Of a stretch of 64,000 bases of DNA, positions 25,005 to 34,520 are shown piece after piece. Made by a program: the position numbers and the translations under genes. Source of the stretch: Sipunculus nudus (taxonomy: Eukaryota > Annelida > Sipuncula > Golfingiida > Sipunculidae). A model generated the notes under the pieces. The model was given only the letters and a program-made list of their open reading frames with translations. It ran no database searches and had not been told where the DNA came from. Every line of letters starts with the position of its first letter. The stretch's first letter is position 1. Location of the stretch: NCBI GenBank assembly GCA_026874595.1, contig CM049315.1, positions 66,845,916 through 66,909,915 on the forward strand, read 5' to 3'.

Positions 25005-28000
25005 CATACCCCACCTAGATATATAAATTGCTATGTGATATAATAGGTAGTAGAGTCCATTTCCAAACGATTGAGATTAAACTAAAATACGTTTTTGGTT
25101 ATGCCTTAAAGGTGAGAATCTTAATTTTAAGATAGCCCCTAGCATCTATCGATTCTAGATTTAAATAAAGGTTAAGACAATAAAAAATTGAATAGCCAAA
25201 CTTTTTTTCTATTATTCTCATTGTTTCAATCAAACTGGCAAAACGTTTCACTTCTGATTGTCAATGTATCCAGACATCGTCTCTTAAGATAAAAGAATAT
25301 TAAATTAAAATTGTAAATGTGTATTTGACAATTAGGGGAGTGTGGCTTTGCCTAACAGCGTGGTGGGCCACTTCCGACAGCTAGATATGTAACTGGACTG
25401 AGCACTGGGGTCCACTACTAGGTCATATAATTATCTTATAGAATATTCTAGAAATGTCAAGCCACTGCAAATTTGGTAATTTATCCTATAACCAGTGATG
25501 TTTGTGGTCTCCACCTTTTCTGGGCTTCAAAGATCAGACCAGGCTATTCTCAGTCAAATGGGCAAATTTAATTGAGAGAACTGTTCAAATGGTGAAAACT
25601 CTGTTAAACAAGTGTAAACAGTCTGGAGATGACCAAAACTGCTGAGTTATCGCAACATCCGCTAGATGGCGTCGCAAACTAAGATGTAGACTTTCAGCAA
25701 AGACAGGGCTACTGGAACCAGAAGTGACCACCAAACAAGCAGAGCTGCAGCTTAAGTAGAGACAGAAAAACTCAGAAATGTTATAATGACAAACGAGCCA
25801 GCAGAGAGAAACGTGATAAGAATATCGGAGACACTGTAAGATTCCGTTCCCACAAGGAAGAATGGAAATAAGGTGAAGTTTAGCAGAGAGTTCCACATTT
25901 GCCGCGTTGTTATTGGATACACGCTACGGATGGTAAAACATTGTGTAGAAATAGAGGTCAAATTTTCGGTACAAAAGAGCGGGTAACTGTGAGACAGAGA
26001 CCAAGCTTCACTCATATACCTGTTCTTCCAGCGAGTGAGACTTGAGTGAATTTACTCCGTGTTGATAGAGAGCTGCCAGAGCACACAGTCACACAGCACT
26101 ACAGCAGCAGTGAGATTCCGTCAGAGTCGTCGTCTAGCTGTTATAGTGTTATAAATATAAACATATTTTACATTGATTGTACAAATAGTTATTATAACTT
26201 ATCGCGGCACTCTCCATGGCTCAGGTGATAGCGTTCGGTAGTCTGTATAGGTGGAGGAAACCGGAGAACCAGGAAAAAACACCGGCCTTGGACGGACAAC
26301 AACCCACCACTCTCATAACTACACCATTAATGGTAATGTTACACCACCTTAGATAACAGATTACAACCAGATGTGGGAGAGAACATAGTTAACCTGAATC
26401 TGATTTTTTTTTCAAAGACTCTAAACACTTTTATTTTTTCTGTATGCACCGTTTATTTATTTGAATGTATAGTCCGACCGTATTACTTATCAGTAACCTA
26501 GAACACAATCCCCAAGGAAAACTTTGTCATGGACACTGCTCATACAGTTAAATAATCACAACCCTGCCATTTTTAGCTCCTTCTGTGAACTTATGCCATG
26601 GCGCAGCGTCCACTGTCCACTGTAAACTGTCCACTGTCCACCTTCTGTTACCAAATATCTCAACAGCCACAGCAGCTGCCTTCATGAAACTTTGCAGAAT
26701 TACTGATCATGGGATGATCATGCAAAAATAAGCTTTTGGTGGCGCCACCTTTGCTGACCTACTTTCTGTGGACCGAAATGGTCTTCTCCACTTCTTCCTA
26801 GATAAGTAATAAAGTGTTAATATTTTTTGCCTCCATATCAAAGTCAACAGTTCCTTAGAGGAAGGGGAATAATTTGAGTATAAATTCAGTCAAGTCACTT
26901 TCAAGATGGCGTCTCTATGGAACATCAAATTTTGTCGATTGCAAAATCTGACAACTTAATGTGTTTCCATTCAAGATGTATTGTCTGTTACCAATATTTC
27001 AGGAACTACTGCAGCCTTTAGTTTAAAATTTCACAGGAATATTGTTCATGTGACTGCTAAATGATTTTGACCTGCAGGTGGCGCCACCCGTGTTGACCTA
27101 CTATCTGCAGGCTGTAATGGTCTTTTCTGCTTTTTCCAAGATATGTCATAAAGTATTAATATTTTGGCTTTCTTATCCATAAGTAAATTATTGCTTAAAG
27201 GAAGAAGACTAAAATGAGCGTAAATTCAGACAAATTATTTTCAAGATGGCGTCTCTGTGGAACTTCAAATTTGTCGATCGCAAAATTTGACAGCTTGATT
27301 TGTTTCCATACATGTAAAGTCTGTTACCATATATCTTAGGAACTGCTAAATGATGTTATCCTCCAGGTGACCCACCTGTATTGAACTACTTTTTGCAGGC
27401 TGTAATGGTCTTTTGTTGTTACAAAGATATATCATAAAGTATTAATATTTTGGCTTTCATATCAAAGTTGTTCCCTCACTTATGTAGTTGTGCATAACAA
27501 TTAAAGACGGGTGCGCCACCTTCAATCCTTTCTGTGCAGTGCGAACCTGGGTGTCTTTTAGATAACAGCCCAAATCTCAGGAGTGGTTCCACGTATTGAG
27601 CCTCAATATTGCATGTCCATCAATCGGGGATCTCTCCATCTTGTAATCGAGACTTGTTGCGCCATTTACAATACATTTTGCTAAACGTCCATTAAGACAA
27701 AATTTGCCATATTTTTGTCTTAGTGGTTATTCAGATTATTGGGTTGAAATTGTGCAGTTCCATATATCCTCGACACCTCCATCTCGTTAACAGCTGGTGG
27801 CGCTGGCTGCAATCGTTTTCGCATGGGGTACATCGGTACATTTGCTGTGGATGAAAACTGCACTTATTGCAGGAGTGCTTAAATATATTGGTCTGAAATT
27901 TGGCATGTCCATCCATCTTGGAAAGTTATCTCGTAAACCAGACAGGTGGCGCCACATACTTTCCCGTTTTTGTAGAATAAATGATTGACCTTTTCTGAGG

Positions 28001-29551
28001 AGTGATTTGCCGTATTGGGCTGGAATTGTATATATCCATAGTTCTTGTACTCCTTCATCTTGTACTCAGGACTGGTGGTGCACTCTGCAAATATTTTCCG
28101 GTGACATCCATCCGTACATTTGCTGTGGATGAAAATTGCTCATATCTCATGATTGAATCAAGGTATTGGTCTGACATTTGGCAAGTCCATCTATCTTGGA
28201 AAGTTTTCTCAAAACCAGACAGGTGGCGCCACCTCCGTTCCTGTTATCGTAGAATAAATTAATGCCATTATTTGAGGAGGGATTTGCCGTATTGGCTTGA
28301 AATTGTGCATATTCAAAGATCTTGGACTCCATCTAGTACTCAAAACTGGTGGCACCATCTACAGTTGTTTTCCTGTGGCATTCATCCGTAGTCCTACATT
28401 TGCTGTGGGTGGAAATTAATCATATCTCAGAAGTGATTCAATGTATTGGTATGAAATTTGGCATGTGCATCCATGTTGAAAGGTTTTCTTGTAACCCAGA
28501 CAGGTGGCGCCACCTTCAATACTTTTTGCGTAGTGTCCATCTTTGTATTTGCCATCTGTTCGTCTTAGTGGTTGTTCAGTGTTTTGGAATGAAGTTATGC
28601 ATGTCCATCAATCCTTATCACCTCCATCTCATAAACAAGACGGTGGCGCCATCTGCATTCATTTTCCCGTGGCATCATTCCGTACATTTGCTTTGGGTTA
28701 AAATTACTCATATCTCAGAAGTATTGATCTGAAATTTGGCATGTGCATCCATCTTGGAAGGTTTTCTCGTAAACCAGACAGGTGGTGCCACTTACCTTGT
28801 GCAATAGGCAAGTGTCCATTTGGAGAGGAATGAATGGTATTTTCACATTCACTTTTTCCTTTCTTAAACACCTGCCATCGTGCACAGTAATTCACAGAGT
28901 GAACATTAGACCCCTGGGTCTCTTGTTTATATTAATTTTGTCTTAAAGCTTAAATACTTGGGAAGGGAGGTTTAATGTACTGACCTTTGACTTTTGTACT
29001 GACTCAGTGATCACCTTTGGTATGATCAAGAGTTTATATGGTTACGTTGGGTACGATCTCATGTGTAGGCCCTCCAGGTCAGTGGCCAATCAGGAATCAT
29101 GATTAAAGGCACACTTCCGCTGTCTACATGTTTTGTGTGTAGCCACTACAATAATAATTAATTTAATGTTTGAAAAATGTCTATGAATAATCATGATGTG
29201 TACACAATAATCCACTTCCAGTTTGTATGGCCACATGCTATATTGACAATGTCTACTGATACTTTGAAGATGTATGGCTTTTACAGAAATACTTCTGCTT
29301 GTGTGAGATTCCACCGCCCCTGCAGTGTTTGTATGACATGGAACAAGGCCGCATCGCTGGGTTAGATGAGGAAGATAAACAACGCCAGATTAAACTCTTC
29401 CAGGACACACTGGCACAAATTCTGGACGAAAACAAAGAATGTAGAGGAAAATATGCGATCATCACCTACAAATCTTCCTTGAGTAAGCGCAATCATATCT
29501 CAATACACAAACATTTTTTTAAATATGTGTGTTTTTTCCGTTTTTAGACAT

Positions 29552-29589
<38 letters not shown>

Positions 29590-29593
29590 TATA

Positions 29594-29626
<33 letters not shown>

Positions 29627-29958
29627 ATCGCATGTCTGGCATATTCAGTATAAAAGAAATTACGTGAAAAAGCCTAACAAAAAATTATCAGATATAAAAC
29701 TTACATAAAGTATGAACAACTACGAATCTAAATGTTAAGAAAGAGTACGTGTGAGACAAATATATATTTTAAAAAAATTTTCATCTACTGCAAGACTTTA
29801 ATTAAATAATCAAAAGCTGTTATTTTATTATAGAAACTCCAGCTAAAAGTCGAGACGTTGCTTTATCTCAACTGGTGATCAAACAAATAAAAAGGGACCT
29901 AGAACTTGCTGCTCTCCTGCGTTCGGACTCTAAGCCTGAGACTGAACAAACGCCATAG
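13712..29958 (+). CDS. TIR-STING-STING fusion: innate immune cyclic-dinucleotide sensor with two STING domains
   Basis: Nine exons join in frame: 13712-14144, 14479-14574, 15640-15866, 16228-16429, 17690-17752, 23590-23703, 24233-24459, 29287-29482 and 29834-29958. They sum to 1683 nt, 560 residues plus TAG, with GT-AG at every junction. Residues about 14-144 form a TIR domain. About 150-319 and 351-519 are two successive STING cyclic-dinucleotide-binding domains. Residues 320-340 and 520-560 are helical/charged segments. Start: ATG at 13712 in good context (GCGACATGG). Family knowledge: STING binds cyclic dinucleotides such as 2'3'-cGAMP, and TIR-STING fusions occur in bacteria and in oyster. 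Seen: no transmembrane helices and no vertebrate-type C-terminal tail (pLxIS/TBK1 motif). Inference: a soluble sensor signalling through TIR. The second STING domain is the unusual part. Exon boundaries are by eye; a transcript would settle them. Confidence 0.9.
14479..16429 (+). CDS. Exons 2-4: first STING ligand-binding domain
   Basis: Exon 2 (14479-14574) encodes AYGLAWSYFYGYL, matching human AHGLAWSYYIGYL around S162-Y167. Exon 3 (15640-15866) encodes the core strands (FVIIIPVDC) and RAGIERDY, matching human RAGIKDRVY with R232, R238 and Y240 retained after a one-residue gap. Exon 4 (16228-16429) encodes CEFATPLLTLYEMAR, matching human LEYATPLQTLFAMSQ with E260 and T263 retained. Donors are CCCA|GTGAGT, AAAG|GTACTG and CTTG|GTAAGT. 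Acceptors are TTGTAG, TTTCAG and TTGCAG. All pocket positions checked are compatible with cyclic-dinucleotide binding. Confidence 0.9.
16941..16979. repeat. (AT)n microsatellite in intron 4
   Basis: Uninterrupted AT run, followed by a looser AT-rich stretch to about 17022. Confidence 0.95.
17690..17752 (+). CDS. Exon 5: helical linker between the two STING domains
   Basis: A 63-nt exon encoding DQDFVDFVLEKIKEELKEEH (residues 320-339), a strongly charged probable helix. Acceptor TTTACAG|AC, donor GAAG|GTAATA, both phase 1. Its sequence resembles the LSQLVIKQIKRDLE segment of exon 9. It therefore looks like the terminal helix of the first STING module turned into a linker by duplication. Confidence 0.82.
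18050..18245. repeat. Short degenerate repeats in intron 5
   Basis: Recurring variants of 'GGTCTGACCCATCT', 'GGTTTAACCCATCTTAAGATG' and 'GGTCACACCTATCTTAAGATG' at roughly 55-bp spacing. Confidence 0.5.
18540..19340. repeat. Tandem array, about 300-bp units, in intron 5
   Basis: Three diverged units start near 18570, 18865 and 19200. Each contains '(AA)CCAGGCACAAA', 'TCTTCTAACTTGACATGCAGGGAGG', 'CTCCGTGGAAACCTGAAAT' and 'TGAACAACCAATGGATTGATCA' equivalents. The first two also carry CCTGCAGACTG followed by a variant of GTGGCGCCACCT. A C-run interrupts near 19005. Confidence 0.75.
19485..20555. repeat. Dispersed repeat with internal insertion (relative of 38940-39530)
   Basis: Similarity to 38940-39260 covers 'GCGTCATATTGACCCTCTGG' through 'CACGGGTTACA'. 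Similarity to 39255-39530 resumes at 20285 ('GACGCAGGCAACTTGCAGG') and ends at GTTGTCACGGCTAC. About 460 bp in between are present only in this copy. The shared right end contains an imperfect hairpin, GACTCGAGTAGGC ... GCCTACTGAGTC. No coding capacity. Confidence 0.75.
22090..23300. repeat. Degenerate tandem array (about 170-190-bp units) in intron 5
   Basis: Units recur with variants of 'AAGTCTCGTCAAATCTCGTCA', 'GTCAAACGAGAATAAGCGAGATTT' and 'AACTCGGTCATTTTT...CTAGAGAGGTC' near 22255, 22380, 22530, 22660, 22815, 22960 and 23095. They are well diverged and have no open frame longer than expected by chance. Confidence 0.65.
23590..29482 (+). CDS. Exons 6-8: second STING ligand-binding domain
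   Basis: Exon 6 (23590-23703) encodes AYGLAHTYFLGYLKL, matching human AHGLAWSYYIGYLRL. S162 is T and W161 is H, while G166 and Y167 are kept. Exon 7 (24233-24459) encodes the core (LLLVITPDG) and RAGNKKRSF, aligned without gaps to human RAGIKDRVY. R232 and R238 are kept; Y240 is F. Exon 8 (29287-29482) encodes CEIPPPLQCLYDM; E260 is kept but T263 becomes P. Donors are CCAG|GTATGA, ACAG|GTAGAG and TTGA|GTAAGC. Acceptors are TTTCAG, TTTCAG and TTACAG. The fold is clearly STING, but the pocket differs from canonical cGAMP binding. The exon pattern mirrors exons 2-4, including a 227-nt middle exon in both. Confidence 0.88.
24421..24640 (+). repeat. 65-bp tandem repeat spanning the exon 7 splice donor
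   Basis: Units begin at 24421, 24486, 24551 and 24616, exactly 65 bp apart, each with TTTAAC...GTCACAG. The first unit includes the last 39 bases of exon 7 and its donor GT at 24460. The second and third carry the same GGTAGAG donor-like sequence at 24525 and 24590. The repeat therefore grew from coding sequence plus splice site. Confidence 0.9.
24934..25002. repeat. (AT)n microsatellite in intron 7
   Basis: TA-rich dinucleotide run interrupted by one AAA. Confidence 0.93.
26190..26300 (+). repeat. Short dispersed repeat (SINE-like), copy 2
   Basis: Carries CCATGGCTCAGGTGATAGC, GTCTGTATAGGTGGAGGAAA and CCGGAGAACCAGG, co-linear with 12655-12745. It lies inside intron 7 of the STING gene. Confidence 0.45.
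26580..28920. repeat. Degenerate tandem array with GGTGGCGCC core in intron 7
   Basis: Units repeat 'TTTGCTGTGG(AT/GT)...AAA...CATATCTCA...GGCATGTCCATC(C/T)ATCTTGGAA...CCAGACAGGTGGCGCCACC'. The palindromic core or a near variant appears near 26738, 27077, 27796, 27946, 28223, 28338, 28501, 28642 and 28781. It resembles the cores of the two Helitron/pearl-like elements but lacks their ends. It is probably an expanded or decayed relative. Confidence 0.75.
29555..29628. repeat. TA/GTAT microsatellite in intron 8
   Basis: TA run passing into ATGT tetranucleotides. Confidence 0.92.
29834..29958 (+). CDS. Exon 9: C-terminal helix and end of TIR-STING-STING
   Basis: Acceptor TTATAG|AA, phase 1. 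Encodes residues 520-560, with LSQLVIKQIKRDLELAALL as a probable helix and an acidic, proline-containing end (PETEQTP) before TAG at 29956-29958. No TBK1-binding (PLPLRTD) or pLxIS-type motif of vertebrate STING tails is visible. Confidence 0.82.
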
Positions 29959-31303
29959 AAATAGAAACCCGGTGTCAAGAGGGGACAGAGTTGAAAGTAG
30001 GAACCGCAGGGATCAGGTTATCTCCGATGAAAAAAAGTCCAAAGGTGCACTCCAACACTACAGGGTTTGAAACTGATTGAAAGTCAGTGCAGTTAATAGA
30101 CACTCAAGAAACTCTTAATGTGAGTCAAAGTCTATTAGAACATACATAGAGAAGCTGATGGCTGGAGTATGTGCGCTCGTCTTATATGAATAATTAGGCT
30201 TGGATTCAAGATGAGAGACTGAGTGAACGTTTATTGCAACTGATACTCCGGAACAATTTCTGAAGGCTTCTTGTTTTTAAGACACTTATGGAGATTATTG
30301 CTTGGTTATTTCGGTTCTTTTGGAGAGATGGAGGTGTGAGCAGTATTGTCTCAGAAAGAAGACTAAGTGCTAGACCAGGGATCACGGTAACAACTAAGCA
30401 ATCCCTTATGATTTTAGGTTTCTAGATTGGTCAACTTGGAATTAATGTCCCTCTCAAATGTGGGGCTACAATGACCGTTCCTTGATTGTGAAATTTCAGC
30501 CGTGGATGTTACAGCTGGTAACGTCAAATGCCCTTCTGCTTGCTACTTCATGTTCTCGCATTTATCCATGGATTACGTAAAGAAGTGTCATCCCACAGAC
30601 CACAGTCAATTAAATCCCTATTTGTGGGTGTGATTTTATCGAGAAATGGACGAAACTATATGCACTAGACAAGTATATGGTCTTGCCTTACGTAGTATTG
30701 CATGCCGAGAATTTGGACAACGCCGCCCCGGCTGATATCTCTCCCGCCTGAACATGAACTTCGGTTTTTCAGCATTAATCTTTAATTTTTCTTTGAAAAG
30801 CAATATGATATTCCGTACCACCCTTTTACTAACGTCTCATTTCACGGTATACAGAAATTACCCAACTTTAATTCGCATTGAGACCGTTTCCTGGGTTACC
30901 GGCACCATTGTTGACCTTGACCTTGTCCATCCTGGGCTGATTATTATAATTTATGGTTTAACTATTATTAAGGGTTATAAGTACAAATAATACTGTCTTC
31001 CACGATAAATGACAGTGAAAAATACGCGCAATTAATGTCCGGCTATAAAAACATGACCACTATTCAGACTGACTTTGATAAACAGATACACGTGTTTCAT
31101 CAATCAGCCGTTACACTTGAATGGACGATTGAAGTTCGTTTAATGAGCAGATGACGCCAATTTGAAGCATGGCTTTAGATCATACCAAAGTGGTCGCTTG
31201 GTAGGATACAGTGGTACAAAATTAAATGATTGAAATTGTCTTTTAATTGATTATTGATATTGTAAAATTGCATGAATGACCAAATGACTTGGAGTAGAAT
31301 AAA
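29959..31303 (+). other. Putative 3' untranslated region of TIR-STING-STING
   Basis: No further coding exon was seen after the stop. The first exact AATAAA on the plus strand that I found is at 31298-31303. An ATTAAA variant lies near 30608. The true cleavage site is unknown. Confidence 0.35.
31298..31303 (+). terminator. Candidate polyadenylation signal (AATAAA)
   Basis: AATAAA about 1.34 kb past the stop of the TIR-STING-STING gene. It is the first exact hexamer I noticed. Assignment is positional only. Confidence 0.3.
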
Positions 31304-32112
31304 AGGTAAGTTTTGTTATAATGTGTTTTGGAAAACAGTTATATTATTGTGTTGCCCGCCCCGACCATATACATTCTTTATTATTTGTTAAATGCGTACT
31401 CAGGTAACATGTATCATTAAAGATGTGCCCAAAACACGCATTTGCACTATGCTCTATCGCTTTCTTCCTATTTCCCCTAAAATGAGGATTCAAGCGACAG
31501 TGGTTAGACGGGTCGATTTTTTTCTATCCCATTTGAAAGGTTGCCAGAGAGACGGGTCCCAGTTAGACGGTGCCCATTCAGACGCTTTATTAATATCCTA
31601 AGGTTTACAGATATGACGAAGGATAATCAAAGCATAATATTTCATATATAGCATTTTGAATATAAATATGTTTATATATTTAACAATATGAAACTTCCAA
31701 AAGCATGCACGGTTGATTGACATATGTGCAAGCACTAACTTACCTTGCAATATGATGGGTGCTTTGTTGTCTGTTTGTCTTCATGTCATATTATTTTCAG
31801 TATATGACGTCGTTGTTAAATCTACACTGGTATTTGGTACGACAAGTAACGAGATGTCATCACTAATCAAGTCCACACTTTTCTTTGCAATGCGTACTGT
31901 ACTAAAATATGCGTTGCTTGTTTGTTGGTATCGTTCATATCGCCATATAATAATTGTTGTGTTCTTTATTCGAATGCCAAGTTACGTGTTCAGTCAATAA
32001 AATATGAGTTGTTAATTCAAAATTTTTCATATTATCCTTTAATAAATATTTTTGAGTTATAGAATTATAGGACTTTCACGGACGTGTATTATAGCTAGCC
32101 TTTTAATTTATT

Positions 32113-32164
<52 letters not shown>

Positions 32165-32184
32165 TATATGTATATATATTTACT

Positions 32185-32229
<45 letters not shown>

Positions 32230-33680
32230 TTAAGTACACATAGTGATTCCTCAACTCTTTAGATAAATATAGGTAAAAATCACTATGTTTATGGACCGTG
32301 TGCAATAACAATAATGAGAAACAACATCCCTTGTTATCGCGCTTCAATTTATAGCAAACCTAGTTTAATTATTGCGGCCTATTGTTAATTAACTGAATAC
32401 TGTAATAGGTTCCGTTCTGCACTGATTGTCTAAGCCACAGACGTAGTAACTGTAACTGTAATAATAACTTTTTCGATAGTCTTTGATAAATGTTAAAACT
32501 GGTTGATAAGAACCACCAAAAATGGGTGAGACCACACTCTCTTTCTACCGTCTATCGATCCTATCTCTTTTTCTCTCAGTATTTTATAGGTTACAGTATA
32601 CAAGCTTGTCCAAGTATAATACATAATACAATCGAGAGACATGGCTTACATCGTTGTTTATTTCAAATATCCCTGCAGTAAATTTGTACACATCATTATC
32701 CTTCATTAATTAGGATTGGAAGGTCAACTAGACACAAAACAATCTTATTTTACGCCCACTGGTAGCTATCAAACCGTTTGTCGGTCACCAAGACCAACAT
32801 CATGCCCGAAAAGCACTCATTACTTACCGACAGTTTGCTCTTTGTGTATTGTGAATGCCATTAGGAGAAGTAACATGGTTCATCAATTAATTCACAAACG
32901 TTACTTGTATTATATCGAACAATAAAAAAGGAACAGTCTTCACAGTTTGAAATACCTGGACCAGCTAGCGGCTAGTTACAAATCATAACGACCAGTGCTC
33001 CTTTCATGTAACTTATCAATGATTATCATTTAACACATCTTATCTCTTGATACTATTTTGTAAATAGTCAGTAATCAAAGAGCAATAAAACTACTTGTAA
33101 ATACAACAGTAGGATCACTGTAAACTTAATTGAATACAGCAGTCACCAAAATAATGAAGGGTTTTCCCGGAATAACCTGCTGGTCACGTATTAATTCCCC
33201 AAAATTTTGCCATGAACACATTCAGTCACAAGAAAAAATAACTGGGCCGATGATGGAGTTTGAACGGGCTTGTTTCAGAAAACAGCAAAACTAGTAAAAA
33301 GACAGCAAACGTTGCAAAGAAAACAAAATCGAGCACAACTCATGTTAATTTTTCACAAATCCTATCCGCTGTCTGGGCAAGTGAGTTGTCCGCATTACTA
33401 AGTTTATGCTAAAGATAAAAAGTAGGTGAATTTGAAAGGACTGTGATTTCATGTCCGCATTGGTGAGTTGTCCGTCTCATTGAGTTTACTGTGTTTTCCT
33501 ATTATTCTTTACTTACAAACAATATTTTTTTCAGACAGCCGTGGGACATGACTTGGCCCTTTGCCCTAAAGCCTTCGTCTCTTTTACCACGTCCTATTAT
33601 ATAGATACGGTGTCTCACGGTTCTGTGTAGGCAAGCCAGAACGTGAATGAACTTGATAAAATTATAGGCGGCGTTCTCGT
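31304..33680. other. Gene-free intergenic region
   Basis: AT-rich. Contains a long TA-type microsatellite at 32116-32226. No exon, RNA gene or transposon end was recognised. Confidence 0.4.
32116..32226. repeat. Interrupted (TA)n microsatellite
   Basis: TA runs separated by short TGTA and TTTACT interruptions. Confidence 0.93.
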
Positions 33681-34520
33681 GACGTTTATGGCACATTCTC
33701 CTCGCGGTATTTCACGTTCATCTACGGTACTGCTACGGCACTCTGACGATTATAACCACGTTCTCCTACGGTAAAACGTGGCTACCTGTAAAACGTAGAT
33801 AGGGCTTGTTCTCCCTGTACTTCGCCACGTCCTCGCTATGTACGCTCCCGAGGCAGCGGAAATCTTGCGCTTCTAAAGAAGCTACTGATTTTCCCGCTGC
33901 CTGCTTTGACCGTTTATGATGCACTTAAACACCAGGTGGTGCACATGGGCCTGTCTGCTTAAAAAAAACTGCTGATGTGACTGGCAGCCAACCAAATGCA
34001 AGTCAACAAACACTCGACAGGCATCAGGCTCCGCCAAGAAACCACGTGCGGGACAATTCTCTCTGAACATGTGGCCTGTTCAAACGGTCGCCGGGGCGAT
34101 GAACAGGTAGTTGGCCCATGGGTAAAGCGCTGTGTAAAGAGCGTATCGCTACGGTACAGCTACCGTTATCTACTTTCACCTACGACATTGTCACGGCAGC
34201 GGCACGGTTATCACCGTCGGCTACGTTTTCCTACGGTATCATACGGCAATGGACCACGCTCTTGGAAAGACAAGAGCATTTACCGTACGCCAACTCAAAC
34301 TAAGCCTCAAAAGGTCTGACACGCCAAATAATTTCCATCCAAGATGCCACGAGGTGTACATTTCTACGTCAGGAGCATCGTTCTGTCCCGTTCCTTCTGA
34401 TTTTTCCAAAGTGAAAGTGGACCCCGCACGACCATTCAAGTTCATTCATGTCCCCTAACGGTGTCCTACGGTAAAGGCCACGTCGAACCAAGTCCATCCA
34501 CTACCTTCATGAACGTGATG
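33680..34520. repeat. Low-order repeat rich in CTACGGTA / CCACGT words
   Basis: CTACGG, TACGGTA and CGTGG/CCACG words recur on one strand near 33725, 33737, 33767, 34147, 34222, 34232, 34242 and 34463. Spacing is irregular and local CpG content is high compared with the flanks. No open frame or known element was recognised. Confidence 0.5.
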
